A DNA stretch of 64,000 nt. Source: a virus. This document shows positions 9,434 through 17,953 of this stretch, piece by piece. The notes under the pieces are model-generated. The model worked only from the letters and a program-made list of their open reading frames with translations. It was not told where the DNA came from and ran no database searches. Numbering within the stretch: position 1 is the first letter of the stretch; each line of letters starts with the position of its first letter. Both the position numbers and the translations under genes were made by a program. The DNA is taken from positions 88,430 to 152,429 of IMG/VR virus record IMGVR_UViG_3300035670_011224. One strand, given 5' to 3'.

Positions 9434-10084
9434 TTATATTGATGAAATATTTTGATTAAATAATTTTAATCCATTAATATTACTAACTCTGATGCCGGCC
9501 ATACCAGACTTGATAATATTATCTATATGTTCTTTTGTCCAAATATTTCCAGTAAGAATAATATTTATATTTACATTTTTTTTACTAATCATACTAGCAG
9601 CAATAATATTATCATTAATATCGTCTAAAAAGTATCCTGTTGATAAAAGAATAGTAGAAATACCAAAATCTAGCAAAATTTGTGTTAACTTATATAATAA
9701 TTCATAAGAATATTTCCTATATTCTAATATATATCGTATATCAATATTATGCTCTATTCCTAGATTATTAAAATTTCTAATATCCTCTCTAAATTTATCA
9801 TATTTCCTATTTCCAATAAGTTGAGCAGGAAATGTGACGTCTAGCACTCTAGCGCCATTTTTTATGGCAAATTCTCCCATAGTTAATCTTGTTTTACCAT
9901 CGTTAATACCAATGGGAAAATCTATTGGACAAATTATTGGAATATTAGTTAATTGAGCAACATTTTTTGCATAATAAGAAAAAACTGAAATATAATCGGG
10001 TTTATATTTAATAGCTTCTAGAATAATTTCTTTGTTCTCATGTTCATTGAGAGTATAATCATGTTGACAAAACTCTAGAAGCAT
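9434..10084 (-). CDS. DeoC-like aldolase fold, catalytic lysine missing
   Basis: This 216-residue TIM-barrel protein resembles deoxyribose-phosphate aldolase. It shows PIDFPIGINDGKTRLTM, then IKNGARVLDVTFP (D conserved as in DEID/IDVV), ILLSTGY where DeoC has IKTSTG, and IILTGNIWTKEH where DeoC has the KPAGGVRT segment. Both lysines used by DeoC are replaced, so the classical Schiff-base reaction is unlikely. The gene overlaps the ClpP-like gene by 26 bases. It could be a pseudoenzyme or an aldolase with changed chemistry. Nucleotide salvage is suggested only by family and by the nearby GMP reductase and deoxyribosyltransferase-like genes. Confidence 0.6.
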   Translation of the reverse strand: MLLEFCQHDYTLNEHENKEIILEAIKYKPDYISVFSYYAKNVAQLTNIPIICPIDFPIGINDGKTRLTMGEFAIKNGARVLDVTFPAQLIGNRKYDKFREDIRNFNNLGIEHNIDIRYILEYRKYSYELLYKLTQILLDFGISTILLSTGYFLDDINDNIIAASMISKKNVNINIILTGNIWTKEHIDNIIKSGMAGIRVSNINGLKLFNQNISSI

Positions 10085-10760
10085 TATTTTTATTCCTTTT
10101 TAAGGATTTTATACTGTCTATTGTTGTATAAGGTTTATGACCCAAAATACCATCTGCAAAATTATATTGTACCGCTTCTGTTGCTGTTAATATCCAGTCA
10201 CATTGGTTTGCTAGTTGTGACTGAATATGTTTTTTTGCCATTAACTTTTTCCAATTTTTACTCTTTGCCATCTCACCTTGAATACACCGTTCAGTAAATA
10301 TATCTATCATCTTATCGCATTCTCGCTCGTTCCATTTTAGACTACTTGCTGCTGCTTTACTATGTTCGCTGTCAAGACTTATACTTCCATAATGAATCAT
10401 CATTGTAACATTAGGCATAAGTATTCTAACATTAGGAGCCTGTAATATAACACTACTAGCAGACTGTACTTTTCCATAAGCTAAAATAATAGTTTTAGAT
10501 TTACTATGCTTAATTGTATCATAAATACCTAAACAGTCTTCCCAGTCACCACCGGGCATATGCATATGAATAAGAATAGGTTCGTTAGATATAAGATTTA
10601 AGTATCTCATATTTTTTTCGAATACTACAGCGCCCCTATAATCAACTCCCGGTTCTTCGTCTCCTTCACTAATATAAGAATGTAAAAAAATTTCTCTATT
10701 TTTAGCATCTAGATTATATGCGTGTATTGATAGAAGATCAGAGTCGTTATTGATGGGCAT
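10059..10760 (-). CDS. ClpP-like serine protease
   Basis: This 233-residue protein carries the Clp protease fold landmarks: HMHMPGGDW (the oxyanion glycine pair near 70), YGKVQSASS with the likely nucleophile S100, MPNVTMMIHYGS with H123, and a downstream DWILTATEAVQYNFADGIL helix/strand typical of the C-terminal part. No partner ATPase is present. Phage ClpP-like enzymes often act as prohead maturation proteases or as head-gene assembly proteases; that role is inferred. The gene overlaps both neighbours (26 and 14 bases), indicating translational coupling. Confidence 0.8.
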   Translation of the reverse strand: MPINNDSDLLSIHAYNLDAKNREIFLHSYISEGDEEPGVDYRGAVVFEKNMRYLNLISNEPILIHMHMPGGDWEDCLGIYDTIKHSKSKTIILAYGKVQSASSVILQAPNVRILMPNVTMMIHYGSISLDSEHSKAAASSLKWNERECDKMIDIFTERCIQGEMAKSKNWKKLMAKKHIQSQLANQCDWILTATEAVQYNFADGILGHKPYTTIDSIKSLKRNKNNASRVLST

Positions 10761-11193
10761 TGGTCAATTCCTTATAAACATTTTTATTAATAGTCCTCAT
10801 AACCATAGAGTCTTCAAAAGCTTTGCCAACACTAATTCTAAATCTATATCTTGTATATATATCTAATGTTTCTACACCTTCGGTAATCTCGATGGTTTCG
10901 GCAACTCTTCTAGTTATATCGAAATTGGTGTGTCCCATCCAAAAATTAAAAATTTTACTGCTAGATGTATGATCATTAACTGGAATTATTCCCATGGGTG
11001 TTGTGATAACCTTGACTCCGTAACGAATTCTTTTATCTGCTAAAAATTCTTCGATTTTACTTTTATCTTGAGTATCATCTTCGGGGTCCTCATTCTCTTC
11101 TATTGTATAATTATCAAACTCTTCTTTGATTTCCTCATCTCTACCAAAAGGATCTACCCATTTTTGCCATACAATTATATTATCATTTTGCAT
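10747..11193 (-). CDS. Hypothetical acidic phage protein
   Basis: This 148-residue soluble protein has an acidic stretch (residues about 20-45) and then a folded part with KVITTPMGIIPV and a Trp/His-containing segment. No known domain is recognised. The reading frame is supported by a GGTGTATTAG promoter-like element 38 bases upstream, an AAGGA-type ribosome site, and a 14-base overlap with the ClpP-like gene, with which it is probably co-expressed. Confidence 0.55.
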   Translation of the reverse strand: MQNDNIIVWQKWVDPFGRDEEIKEEFDNYTIEENEDPEDDTQDKSKIEEFLADKRIRYGVKVITTPMGIIPVNDHTSSSKIFNFWMGHTNFDITRRVAETIEITEGVETLDIYTRYRFRISVGKAFEDSMVMRTINKNVYKELTNAHQ

Positions 11194-11225
11194 AGTATGT
11201 TCCTTATTTGGTATATTAGCTCCAT

Positions 11226-11236
11226 ACTAATACACC
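11226..11236 (-). promoter_or_regulatory. Promoter-like element GGTGTATTAG
   Basis: GGTGTATTAG lies 38 bases upstream of the 11193 start and directly downstream of a stem-loop. It is a member of the recurrent GGTGTATWAT set. The -35 region is only T-rich. Confidence 0.45.
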
Positions 11237-11242
11237 CTTTAT

Positions 11243-11275
11243 AGTAGGCTGAAAAAATACAGAAAAAAGCCTATT
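11243..11275. other. Eight-bp stem-loop in an intergenic gap
   Basis: AGTAGGCT pairs with AGCCTATT (one G-T pair) across an A-rich 17-base loop. It is followed by TTTTCTT on the plus strand, but no plus-strand gene ends here. It may mark the end of the 11282-11713 transcript or be an RNA-processing site. Confidence 0.4.
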
Positions 11276-11281
11276 TTCTTG

Positions 11282-11713
11282 TTAAATAGATTTAAAAACA
11301 GAGGATGGTTTAATTAAAGGACCATTATCTTTTTTAGATGATTTAAATTCTTCTTGCAGTAGATTATGAAAAAATAAAATATTGTCTAATAATAAGGTTT
11401 TTTTATCATTATTCATATTGATTTTCTTAAGATCCTTGATAACTCGTAATAATTCTTTTTTCATCAAACCATTATTGATCAGCACTATAAGATTTGCTGC
11501 GTTTTCGGCTAACTGGGAGATATCTTCTACTATATCGTCTTTTACTTCTTTAGTAACAAAGACTATATCAATATTATTTTCATTAGTTAGTTTAAAACTA
11601 ACTTCGCAAACATAAGACTCTGTTTCTGTAATATTTTTAATATCTTCTGGTCTTGGAATAATAATTTTATTTTTGTAGAATAGTTTCTTAAGTAAAGTAT
11701 ATAATAATTTCAT
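11282..11713 (-). CDS. Hypothetical protein
   Basis: This 143-residue protein has a basic N-terminus (KKLFYKNK) and a likely mixed alpha/beta body, with a helical segment near residues 65-110 (EDISQLAENAANLIVLIN). No membrane segment or recognised domain. It starts one base after the sigma-factor gene's stop region (shared base at 11713), so it is probably translated from the same message. Confidence 0.5.
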   Translation of the reverse strand: MKLLYTLLKKLFYKNKIIIPRPEDIKNITETESYVCEVSFKLTNENNIDIVFVTKEVKDDIVEDISQLAENAANLIVLINNGLMKKELLRVIKDLKKINMNNDKKTLLLDNILFFHNLLQEEFKSSKKDNGPLIKPSSVFKSI

Positions 11714-12285
11714 TATGCTAATGCTCTTATTGATCCTATGGCTCTTTTAATACTTTGTCTTATTGCTTCTCTAGTTACTCCATAACACTTACCTATTTCT
11801 GCCAAGCTCATATTTTCGAAATAGTATTTGTATATTTGATCTTTTTGTTTATCACTTAGTATAGAAGAATTAAGAATAAAAGATATATCATTATGGGTGT
11901 TAGACTCTTGCTCATTCTCTATAATAATATCTAGTGGGTCTCTACTATTTTTATCGGAGATAGTAGAGTACATAGTGTTGCTATTATCGTCTAATACAAA
12001 ATCTAAACTGCTCAACTTTTTACTTTTGTATTGTTTGGTTACATATGTTTTAATCGCCCAAAGACCACACTGATTTCTGTAAGAGTACAAAGTTTTCTTT
12101 CCGTGACCGGAGCCTTCTCTATTTGGATCAAAATTTTTGTCAGCATTCATTAATGCCACAGCCACATCGCTTATAGCATCTTCATCGTTAAGCATATGCT
12201 TAACAATAAATTTTGGTGCAAACTTATTGATAATCTTTTTAGATAGCATTAAGTATGTAGATAGGCTCTCGTATTTTTTTTCCAT
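11713..12285 (-). CDS. Sigma-70 family RNA polymerase sigma factor
   Basis: This 190-residue protein shows sigma-factor layout. A helical region-2-like part (residues about 25-95, with YSYRNQCGLWAIKTYV resembling the core-binding and -10 helices) is followed by a linker, then region 4 with LSDKQKDQIYKYYFENMS, then LAEIGKCYGVTREAIRQSIKRA, a clear helix-turn-helix ending in RAIGSIRALA. It is smaller than primary sigma factors and similar in size to ECF or phage late sigmas. It may direct host RNA polymerase to phage promoters such as the GGTGTATWAT sites; this link is inference. Confidence 0.8.
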   Translation of the reverse strand: MEKKYESLSTYLMLSKKIINKFAPKFIVKHMLNDEDAISDVAVALMNADKNFDPNREGSGHGKKTLYSYRNQCGLWAIKTYVTKQYKSKKLSSLDFVLDDNSNTMYSTISDKNSRDPLDIIIENEQESNTHNDISFILNSSILSDKQKDQIYKYYFENMSLAEIGKCYGVTREAIRQSIKRAIGSIRALA

Positions 12286-12325
12286 AATCTTTTTCCTTTA
12301 AAGTATTTTCGTCTTAAAAACTAAT

Positions 12326-12817
12326 TTATTTCTTTTTTGAGTCTTTGGTTAAATTTTTCCAAGCTTCTGGATCTGGTCTATCAGGGTCTCCTTTTTTAGC
12401 GGGCTTGTACTTTTTACCTTCTCTTTCTTTTTTCTTTCGTATATTTTCCCATAGACCAGGAAGATTCTTTGCCGCTTCGGCTCCTTCTGTATCGGTTTCT
12501 GTTTCTCCGAACATGAGAAAATTGTGTATCGTTAACATATAATCTTCTGTAACAGCAATTTTACCCTGTAGCCAGCTTTCTGTCAAGCCATCTTTTATGA
12601 TCCCGTTCTCAACAGCATCAACAATAACCTGTGCATGTTTTGCAATAGATTTGATCGAACCAAGGCTCATTTGATAAAAATCATACTTGTATTCCATAAG
12701 TTCCATTTCTGGACTTTCAACTTCCATTTCTTCAACTCTTGTAAAATCATTTTCTGCTTGAGTTTTATCTTTTAAATTTTGTTGAATTTGATTTAGAATA
12801 TCATGATGTCTATTCAT
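12326..12817 (-). CDS. Conserved phage-type hypothetical protein
   Basis: This 163-residue protein is mainly helical, with a central segment (residues about 42-105) containing SIKSIAKHAQ, ESWLQGKIAVTEDYM and TIHNFLMF. That pattern is common in small proteins of T4-like and cyanophage genomes, where a W-x-Q-x-K-I-t..A-D-Y box recurs. The tail is lysine-rich. It overlaps the PAP2 gene start by eight bases. A virion or assembly role is possible but unproven. Confidence 0.55.
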   Translation of the reverse strand: MNRHHDILNQIQQNLKDKTQAENDFTRVEEMEVESPEMELMEYKYDFYQMSLGSIKSIAKHAQVIVDAVENGIIKDGLTESWLQGKIAVTEDYMLTIHNFLMFGETETDTEGAEAAKNLPGLWENIRKKKEREGKKYKPAKKGDPDRPDPEAWKNLTKDSKKK

Positions 12818-13457
12818 TGAAAATTCCTTTTAGTTTATTGAATAAGATTGTTGAGAAGATTAATGATGCGTCACAGTCACTAGGATAGTGTACTCCTTGT
12901 AACATACGAGCTTGAGTTGTTTGACTAACAATATTATCTAATTTAGTTTGATCTATTTGATTATACTTATCTTTGAGAATCAAACTTACCAATTTACTAT
13001 ACACCGTATGTCCAGAAGGATAAGCTGCTGTATGATGTGTTTTGGTAACTATTACATCTATATTCAGATTAAAATAAGATGCTAATTGATTTGGTCGTGG
13101 TCTATTATAATAGCCTTTAGTGTTTTGTAAAATAGGTCTAATAATATGATAAAATTCTTCTATGTGTGTTTTGGGATACTCTACTCCATAACTCGAGCAT
13201 AATAATTCAAATGGAGTATCCAAATCTTGATCAATATTATATACTAACTCTATTTCTTTTGGTGTTCTATTTTTTGTAAGACTAGCTAGTAACTCAAGTT
13301 CTTTTAGTGTAACTTTACTAGTATTATTCGGAGGATTACTTAGTATTTGTTTCCAGTTTATATCTTTCACTATATCAGATACTGGTTGTTCTAGATATAC
13401 GGTATCATATCCTAAAGAATCTAATTTATCTTTATGAAGATAATAGAGAAGATTCAT
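12810..13457 (-). CDS. PAP2-family acid phosphatase
   Basis: This 215-residue protein has all three parts of the PAP2/class A acid phosphatase signature: K-x(n)-RP as KGYYNRPRP (residues about 106-114), the YPSGHT loop (about 138-143), and R-x(n)-H-x(3)-D as RMLQGVHYPSDCD (about 183-195). No signal peptide or multiple membrane helices are seen, so it differs from lipid phosphatases and looks soluble. It could remove phosphate from nucleotides or lipid-linked sugars. It is close to sugar and nucleotide genes, but the substrate is unknown. Confidence 0.8.
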   Translation of the reverse strand: MNLLYYLHKDKLDSLGYDTVYLEQPVSDIVKDINWKQILSNPPNNTSKVTLKELELLASLTKNRTPKEIELVYNIDQDLDTPFELLCSSYGVEYPKTHIEEFYHIIRPILQNTKGYYNRPRPNQLASYFNLNIDVIVTKTHHTAAYPSGHTVYSKLVSLILKDKYNQIDQTKLDNIVSQTTQARMLQGVHYPSDCDASLIFSTILFNKLKGIFNE

Positions 13458-13460
13458 GGG

Positions 13461-14123
13461 TCACCAAGCTTTGCATGACCAATATCTGGCTTTCCATTTT
13501 GGGCCAGGATTATCACAATTGTGTCTTGCTCTAAAGCTTTTTCGTCGTTCCGGAATATTTTTCTTAATTTTCATATTTGGATCACCAAAATTGACCTTCA
13601 CCACATTTCCTTTTTCGTTCTTAACATAAACGCTAAATTTTTTAGGACCATCGGATGTTCTAAACGGTTTATTAAGAGTAACTTTTCTACCTTGATATTC
13701 TGATCCTTTGCCGACATATACCAAAGGACGACCATTCTTTTTATAAGTATTCATTCTATCGAAGTAGAATATTTCGTTAGTAGTTGGATCTGTATATTTA
13801 TACTTAGCTAGTGCGGATAGATCAAACTCTTCTGTTGTTTCTCCAAAATCAACATAATCTTCATTTGAAGGTATAAATAAATTAGATATTGTTAGTTCTT
13901 CTTCGTCTTCGTCATCGTCTTCCTCATACTCTTCATCTTCGCACTCTGATGAGTATTGAAGATATGCGCAAGTTTGCTGTAGCAGAAATCCTTTTGTTTG
14001 TCCAATACATATGGCATATCTTTGAGAAGAATTTTCATAATCCTTAACCATAGTATCATTGCCCATACATCTTGATAAAAAGTCTTTTTTGGATTCGTCT
14101 TTATTTGGTTTTGGTATAGGCAT
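13461..14123 (-). CDS. Phage structural-type protein with RARHxC C-terminal domain
   Basis: This 220-residue protein begins MPIPKPNKDESKKDFLSRCM and continues to QRYAICIGQ, the short motif found at the N-terminus of many phage head/prohead proteins. An acidic linker (residues about 58-75) follows. The C-terminal domain has KVNFGDPNMKIKK, then RRKSFRARHNC and a KARYWSCKAW end, a combination common in marine phage proteins of unknown function. The ribosome site AGGAG lies just after a GGTGTATAAAT element. Structural role inferred. Confidence 0.65.
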   Translation of the reverse strand: MPIPKPNKDESKKDFLSRCMGNDTMVKDYENSSQRYAICIGQTKGFLLQQTCAYLQYSSECEDEEYEEDDDEDEEELTISNLFIPSNEDYVDFGETTEEFDLSALAKYKYTDPTTNEIFYFDRMNTYKKNGRPLVYVGKGSEYQGRKVTLNKPFRTSDGPKKFSVYVKNEKGNVVKVNFGDPNMKIKKNIPERRKSFRARHNCDNPGPKWKARYWSCKAW

Positions 14124-14133
14124 ATATTATCTC

Positions 14134-15201
14134 CTATGTATTTATACACCCAAAAAGAGTTTTTGCAGAATTTAACCAACTAAATTTTTTAGCTGTTTCT
14201 ACACCATTAATATTAGTAACAATTTTATTGTTATATACATATCTCATATAATCAATTATTTCGTCTTTTTGTTTATTATCAATCTTTGCCCAATTACCTT
14301 GTCCTACAAACGCTTTGCCATCGTAAGCTTTTTCTGTTTCGTTTATATTTACAAGATAAGAGTTGTCTTCGTTACAAAACTCTGTATGAGCAGAATACTT
14401 TGTTGCTATTACTGGTTTATTCATACTCATCATTTCTAGTAGTTCTAAATTCCATCCCTCCGCTCTAGAAGGAAATAAGCCACAATCGGCATAATTAATA
14501 ACTTCGGCTATTTCTGTATGAAATTTTGTTCCATTTAGTAGCTTTACTCTTTTATCGCTAGAATACATATTTTTCCATTGTTGTAATTCTTGTTCTGATG
14601 AATAGTTATTAGTATTTTCTGATGCTAATAAACAAAGTTCAACATCTGTTTCGTCAGGAAAAGCTTTCTGAAATAATTCTAATAATATATCGTGTCCTTT
14701 TCTAATTTCCCATTTACCTATATTCATAAAAGTATATTTTTGTTTATTTGGTTTTGTATACTTTGTATCATCAAATATGTTTCTATCAACACCCAATGGT
14801 ACCACTTTAATAGGCGTATCAATACCATTTTTTTGTATAATATCCTTAGCCCAATTGCACGTTACCAATATTGTATCCGGTACTTTTAGGTGAGACAGCT
14901 CCAAACTATTAAAGGTGTCTAATTCAAAAAAAGATAGGGCATAGTAATGTCCTTTGCCAGTATGGTTGGCTAAATCGAATTGGTGCCAAATTTTTATAAA
15001 CGGAGCAAACGGATCAAAATTTGTATGACTATTCCTGTATAATTTTACTATCAGTTCATGATCATTTTTATCGTCTGCGCTTGGTTGTCCTATTGGAAAA
15101 TAGGATATATTTTCATTGATAGAATATAAATTCTTAAGAATATTCCATGAAGCTATACCATATCCAGTAGAATTTATAGCACAAGAAAAGTTTATGTTCA
15201 T
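14134..15201 (-). CDS. GT4-type glycosyltransferase
   Basis: This 355-residue GT-B enzyme. The N-terminal half has a GYGIASWN loop, and the C-terminal half has NIGKWEIRKGHDILLE and the retaining GT4 E-x7-E motif as FPSRAEGWNLELLEMM (residues about 245-260), followed by NKPVIAT. The nucleotide-sugar donor cannot be predicted. The gene overlaps GMP reductase by four bases and belongs to a long minus-strand block of sugar genes. Confidence 0.85.
   Translation of the reverse strand: MNINFSCAINSTGYGIASWNILKNLYSINENISYFPIGQPSADDKNDHELIVKLYRNSHTNFDPFAPFIKIWHQFDLANHTGKGHYYALSFFELDTFNSLELSHLKVPDTILVTCNWAKDIIQKNGIDTPIKVVPLGVDRNIFDDTKYTKPNKQKYTFMNIGKWEIRKGHDILLELFQKAFPDETDVELCLLASENTNNYSSEQELQQWKNMYSSDKRVKLLNGTKFHTEIAEVINYADCGLFPSRAEGWNLELLEMMSMNKPVIATKYSAHTEFCNEDNSYLVNINETEKAYDGKAFVGQGNWAKIDNKQKDEIIDYMRYVYNNKIVTNINGVETAKKFSWLNSAKTLFGCINT
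14140..14150 (-). promoter_or_regulatory. Promoter-like element GGTGTATAAATA
   Basis: Located in the last codons of the 14134-15201 gene, about 20 bases before the 14123 start. It contains TATAAATA, which is also the T4 late promoter core, after the recurrent GGTG prefix. Confidence 0.5.
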
Positions 15202-16313
15202 TTACGATTTATCCTTACAAATTTAGCGCATTTATTAAAATCTTTTAGATATTTAGCTCCAATATATGTTCCACAACTTCTCAAACCACCAAGTATTTCT
15301 TGCACAATATCTTCGACTGGTCCTTTATACGGAACTTTTTCTACTTTTCCTTCACTCGCTCTGTATGTTTTTTTTCCCTCTCCGTGTTTTTGTTGAGCAT
15401 AATGACTACTCATTCCATAAAACTTTAAAGATTTTTTTCTTTTTTCTGGTGGATCATAACCAGGATCATTTGGTTGCCACCATTCGTCAACTACTTCTCT
15501 GTCGTTATTTACTATTGCGCATCTGTATTCGTACTCCCATTCTCCTTCACAAGGATCTGTTCCAGAAAATAATGTTCCTAGCATTAGAAAATCAGCACCT
15601 CCACAAATGGCTTTGCATACATCTCCGCTGGTTCTACAACCGCCGTCGCTCATGATTAAACCTAGCCTACCGGTCTCTGTTTTAAGTCCATGTGCAGCAT
15701 GACCACATTCATTAACACAGCTGAATGTGCCGTAGCCAACGCCAGTAACCATTCTGGTTTGACAAAACTGGCCGGGACCGATCTGTATTTTACAAATATC
15801 TACTCCGCCATGAATAATTAGTTCTTCACAAATTTCTGGAGTTGTTACATTGCCAGCACAAATAATACTATCATTAAAAGTATTTCTGACATCTTTGCAA
15901 AATTTAACAAAACTTTCCATATATCCATTAGGTACATCGATTACTATGTTTGGATTTTTTCCTAGTTTTTCTGATACAATTTTTAATTTTTCTATATCAT
16001 CATAGGATTTTCCTATACTAATCCAAGCATAGTCTACCCCAGCCTCATTAACAATATTAACTAGCTCGTTAGCATCATAATATTTATGTAAGGCTGTGAT
16101 CATTTTGAATTTTGATAATCTTAAAGCCATATCTTTGGTGGTAAGAGGAACCATATTGGAGCATACTATGGGGATACCTGTCCATATTCTTGGACTGTGA
16201 TAAAATTTAAAATTCCTTTCAAGCACAACTTCTTTTCTACTCTCAAGTGTTGTTCGTTGTGGCACAATAAGAACATCATCAAAATCTAACTTAATATCTT
16301 GACTAATTAGCAT
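15198..16313 (-). CDS. guaC: GMP reductase
   Basis: This 371-residue TIM-barrel enzyme of the IMPDH/GMPR family converts GMP to IMP with NADPH. It has FDDVLIVPQRTT at the start, SDGGCRTSGDV for phosphate binding, and the catalytic loop GPGQFCQTR with C184 and T186. The C-terminal YGMSS, ASEGK and GPVEDIVQEILGGLRS motifs match GMP reductase rather than IMPDH, and the CBS insert of IMPDH is absent. It probably rebalances purine pools during infection, together with the adjacent deoxyribosyltransferase-like gene. It overlaps both neighbours, so translation is probably coupled. Confidence 0.88.
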   Translation of the reverse strand: MLISQDIKLDFDDVLIVPQRTTLESRKEVVLERNFKFYHSPRIWTGIPIVCSNMVPLTTKDMALRLSKFKMITALHKYYDANELVNIVNEAGVDYAWISIGKSYDDIEKLKIVSEKLGKNPNIVIDVPNGYMESFVKFCKDVRNTFNDSIICAGNVTTPEICEELIIHGGVDICKIQIGPGQFCQTRMVTGVGYGTFSCVNECGHAAHGLKTETGRLGLIMSDGGCRTSGDVCKAICGGADFLMLGTLFSGTDPCEGEWEYEYRCAIVNNDREVVDEWWQPNDPGYDPPEKRKKSLKFYGMSSHYAQQKHGEGKKTYRASEGKVEKVPYKGPVEDIVQEILGGLRSCGTYIGAKYLKDFNKCAKFVRINRK

Positions 16314-16518
16314 CTTTTATATACTCCATGAAATCACTAATATCGTAACAAAACCATTCTTTAAAAGAATCAAAGCCTTTTTCTGTTACACAAATTTTTG
16401 AACCAACTAATAAGCCTCTGTGTTTGTAATATTTTAATGTCGCAACTATCGCGTCTTTGTAGTTATCTCTATCTATAATATATCTAATATGACCAGATTT
16501 AATATAGTATTTAGGCAT
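16303..16518 (-). CDS. Small conserved phage protein
   Basis: The start is placed at the ATG at 16516-16518 (MPKYYIKSG), which overlaps the upstream stop as TAATAATG; a longer in-frame extension lies inside the neighbour. The 71-residue product contains IRYIIDRDNYKDAIVATL and GSKICVTEKGF, a layout I associate with small cyanophage and T4-like hypothetical proteins. Function unknown. Confidence 0.55.
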   Translation of the reverse strand: MPKYYIKSGHIRYIIDRDNYKDAIVATLKYYKHRGLLVGSKICVTEKGFDSFKEWFCYDISDFMEYIKDAN

Positions 16519-17044
16519 TATTAAAAAATTGCCATCTATTATGAGTTTGTATTTTTTCTGAAGAGTCAATATGATTCAAGTAATTTTTAACTTCGTCCCA
16601 TGAAGATAATATCATCTCGTGTGGTATCGTTCCAAACAACCAATCTGGAGCATTGTTTTTTCCTTGTTCCATATGAATAATTACAGGTTTTTTACTTCTA
16701 TTAGCTAAAAAAATCTCCTCATAAGTACCACAAGGATGCACATCTATATCAAGATTAACTATTAAAAAATCACTAATATCAACAAGTCTTAAGTCAACGC
16801 AACGAATATTTTTCATTATTTTTTTAAGCTCATCATACTTTTCTTGTTGTTTTAATTTTGTTTTGTATGCATGAACAGTGTGATCTTCGTTACCATCTAA
16901 ACATGGTTTCTTTATTGGATTAAATACCGTAATGCCTAGATTCATAAGAAAAGGAGTTATATTGTCTCTCCATGTTGAGCCCCTATCTGGTACTCGATCC
17001 ATAGCCCCTGCTAGATATACTCTCTGATTATATAGTCTATTCAT
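16511..17044 (-). CDS. Nucleoside 2-deoxyribosyltransferase-like protein
   Basis: This 177-residue Rossmann-like protein starts RVYLAGAMDRVPDRGSTWR. It has an internal RCVDLRLVDISDFLIVNLD stretch and CGTYEEIFLA, where the conserved Asp and Glu of 2-deoxyribosyltransferases are expected, then KPVIIHME. Such enzymes exchange bases on deoxynucleosides. Together with GMP reductase, it points to phage control of deoxynucleotide supply. A non-catalytic relative remains possible. Confidence 0.7.
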   Translation of the reverse strand: MNRLYNQRVYLAGAMDRVPDRGSTWRDNITPFLMNLGITVFNPIKKPCLDGNEDHTVHAYKTKLKQQEKYDELKKIMKNIRCVDLRLVDISDFLIVNLDIDVHPCGTYEEIFLANRSKKPVIIHMEQGKNNAPDWLFGTIPHEMILSSWDEVKNYLNHIDSSEKIQTHNRWQFFNNA

Positions 17045-17045
17045 T

Positions 17046-17192
17046 TTAGTCTATAAATAAATAAGTAAAAATATTCTTTGATGGTTTTACTCCAAGGCTT
17101 GGATTTCTTTTGACCTGTTGCATATCGTTTAGTCCTTGGAATATACCACAAATTCCAGATATAATTATTCCAACTAATATAATATAATTCAT
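17046..17192 (-). CDS. Tiny single-pass membrane protein
   Basis: This 48-residue reading frame opens at an ATGA overlap with the stop of the 17189-17953 gene and ends two bases before the next start. The N-terminus IILVGIIISGICGIF is one hydrophobic helix; the rest is polar and basic. The tight packing and good hydrophobic profile support a real gene. Function unknown. Confidence 0.6.
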   Translation of the reverse strand: MNYIILVGIIISGICGIFQGLNDMQQVKRNPSLGVKPSKNIFTYLFID

Positions 17193-17953
17193 AATATTTT
17201 TCCTAAATATCCAAAATATTGACTTCTCATAGAGTTTACTTCACCAACCATCTCTTTTAATGTTTCCGGATTAGTTGAGCGACCAGTTGGATTTTCATAG
17301 TATAGACCAACCGGATGGTTGACCATCTTTATTGTAGCACCGCCAACGGCACAACGCAACCAAAAATCTCCGTCCGCTGCTGTTTTGTAGTTTTCATCAA
17401 AGTATCCAAATCTATCGTGAAGACTTTTTTTCCATAACGGCATACAATGAGGACTATTATTTCTTAAAAGATTCTCGAAACTATGTGGAAGATAAGGATA
17501 AATTTGAGTATAATTATTATCTATGTATTTTTCATTAGCTTTGTGGGAAACGTATGTAAATCCATATATTAAATCTAGTTCTGGATCTTTGTCGAATTGA
17601 TACAATAAGATCTCCAGTCCTTCTTTATTTTTACGATCATCAATGTTCCAGTTGCCAATAATAGGCGACGAACATTTTTTTATCGCTATATTCCAACCAG
17701 CGTATAGTCCAGGATCATTGTTTAATTTAAAATATTTAATATTAGAATATTCTTGTATTAATGGTAATATATATTGTTCTTCATTTTCTGGAGAGTTACA
17801 ATTTAAAAAAATAAATTCTATATTTTTAAACACCGTTTGTTCTATCAGATTATCTAAATAAGATTCTATAAATTTTTCTCCGCGATAGAAAGAGCAAAAT
17901 AGAGAACAATAATAGTTATATATTTTTTTTTGAGTTATAAAACCATTTTTCAT
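17189..17953 (-). CDS. GT2-family glycosyltransferase
   Basis: This 254-residue GT-A enzyme shows the family-2 sequence order: CSFYRGEKFIESYLDNLIEQ at the start, EFIFLNCNSPENE, LNNDPGLYAGWN, and NWNIDDRK, where the DxD-like acidic pair for metal/nucleotide-sugar binding is expected. A later GYFDENYKTAADGDFWLR segment carries the ED-like acceptor-side residues. Acceptor and sugar are not predictable. Confidence 0.8.
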   Translation of the reverse strand: MKNGFITQKKIYNYYCSLFCSFYRGEKFIESYLDNLIEQTVFKNIEFIFLNCNSPENEEQYILPLIQEYSNIKYFKLNNDPGLYAGWNIAIKKCSSPIIGNWNIDDRKNKEGLEILLYQFDKDPELDLIYGFTYVSHKANEKYIDNNYTQIYPYLPHSFENLLRNNSPHCMPLWKKSLHDRFGYFDENYKTAADGDFWLRCAVGGATIKMVNHPVGLYYENPTGRSTNPETLKEMVGEVNSMRSQYFGYLGKIL

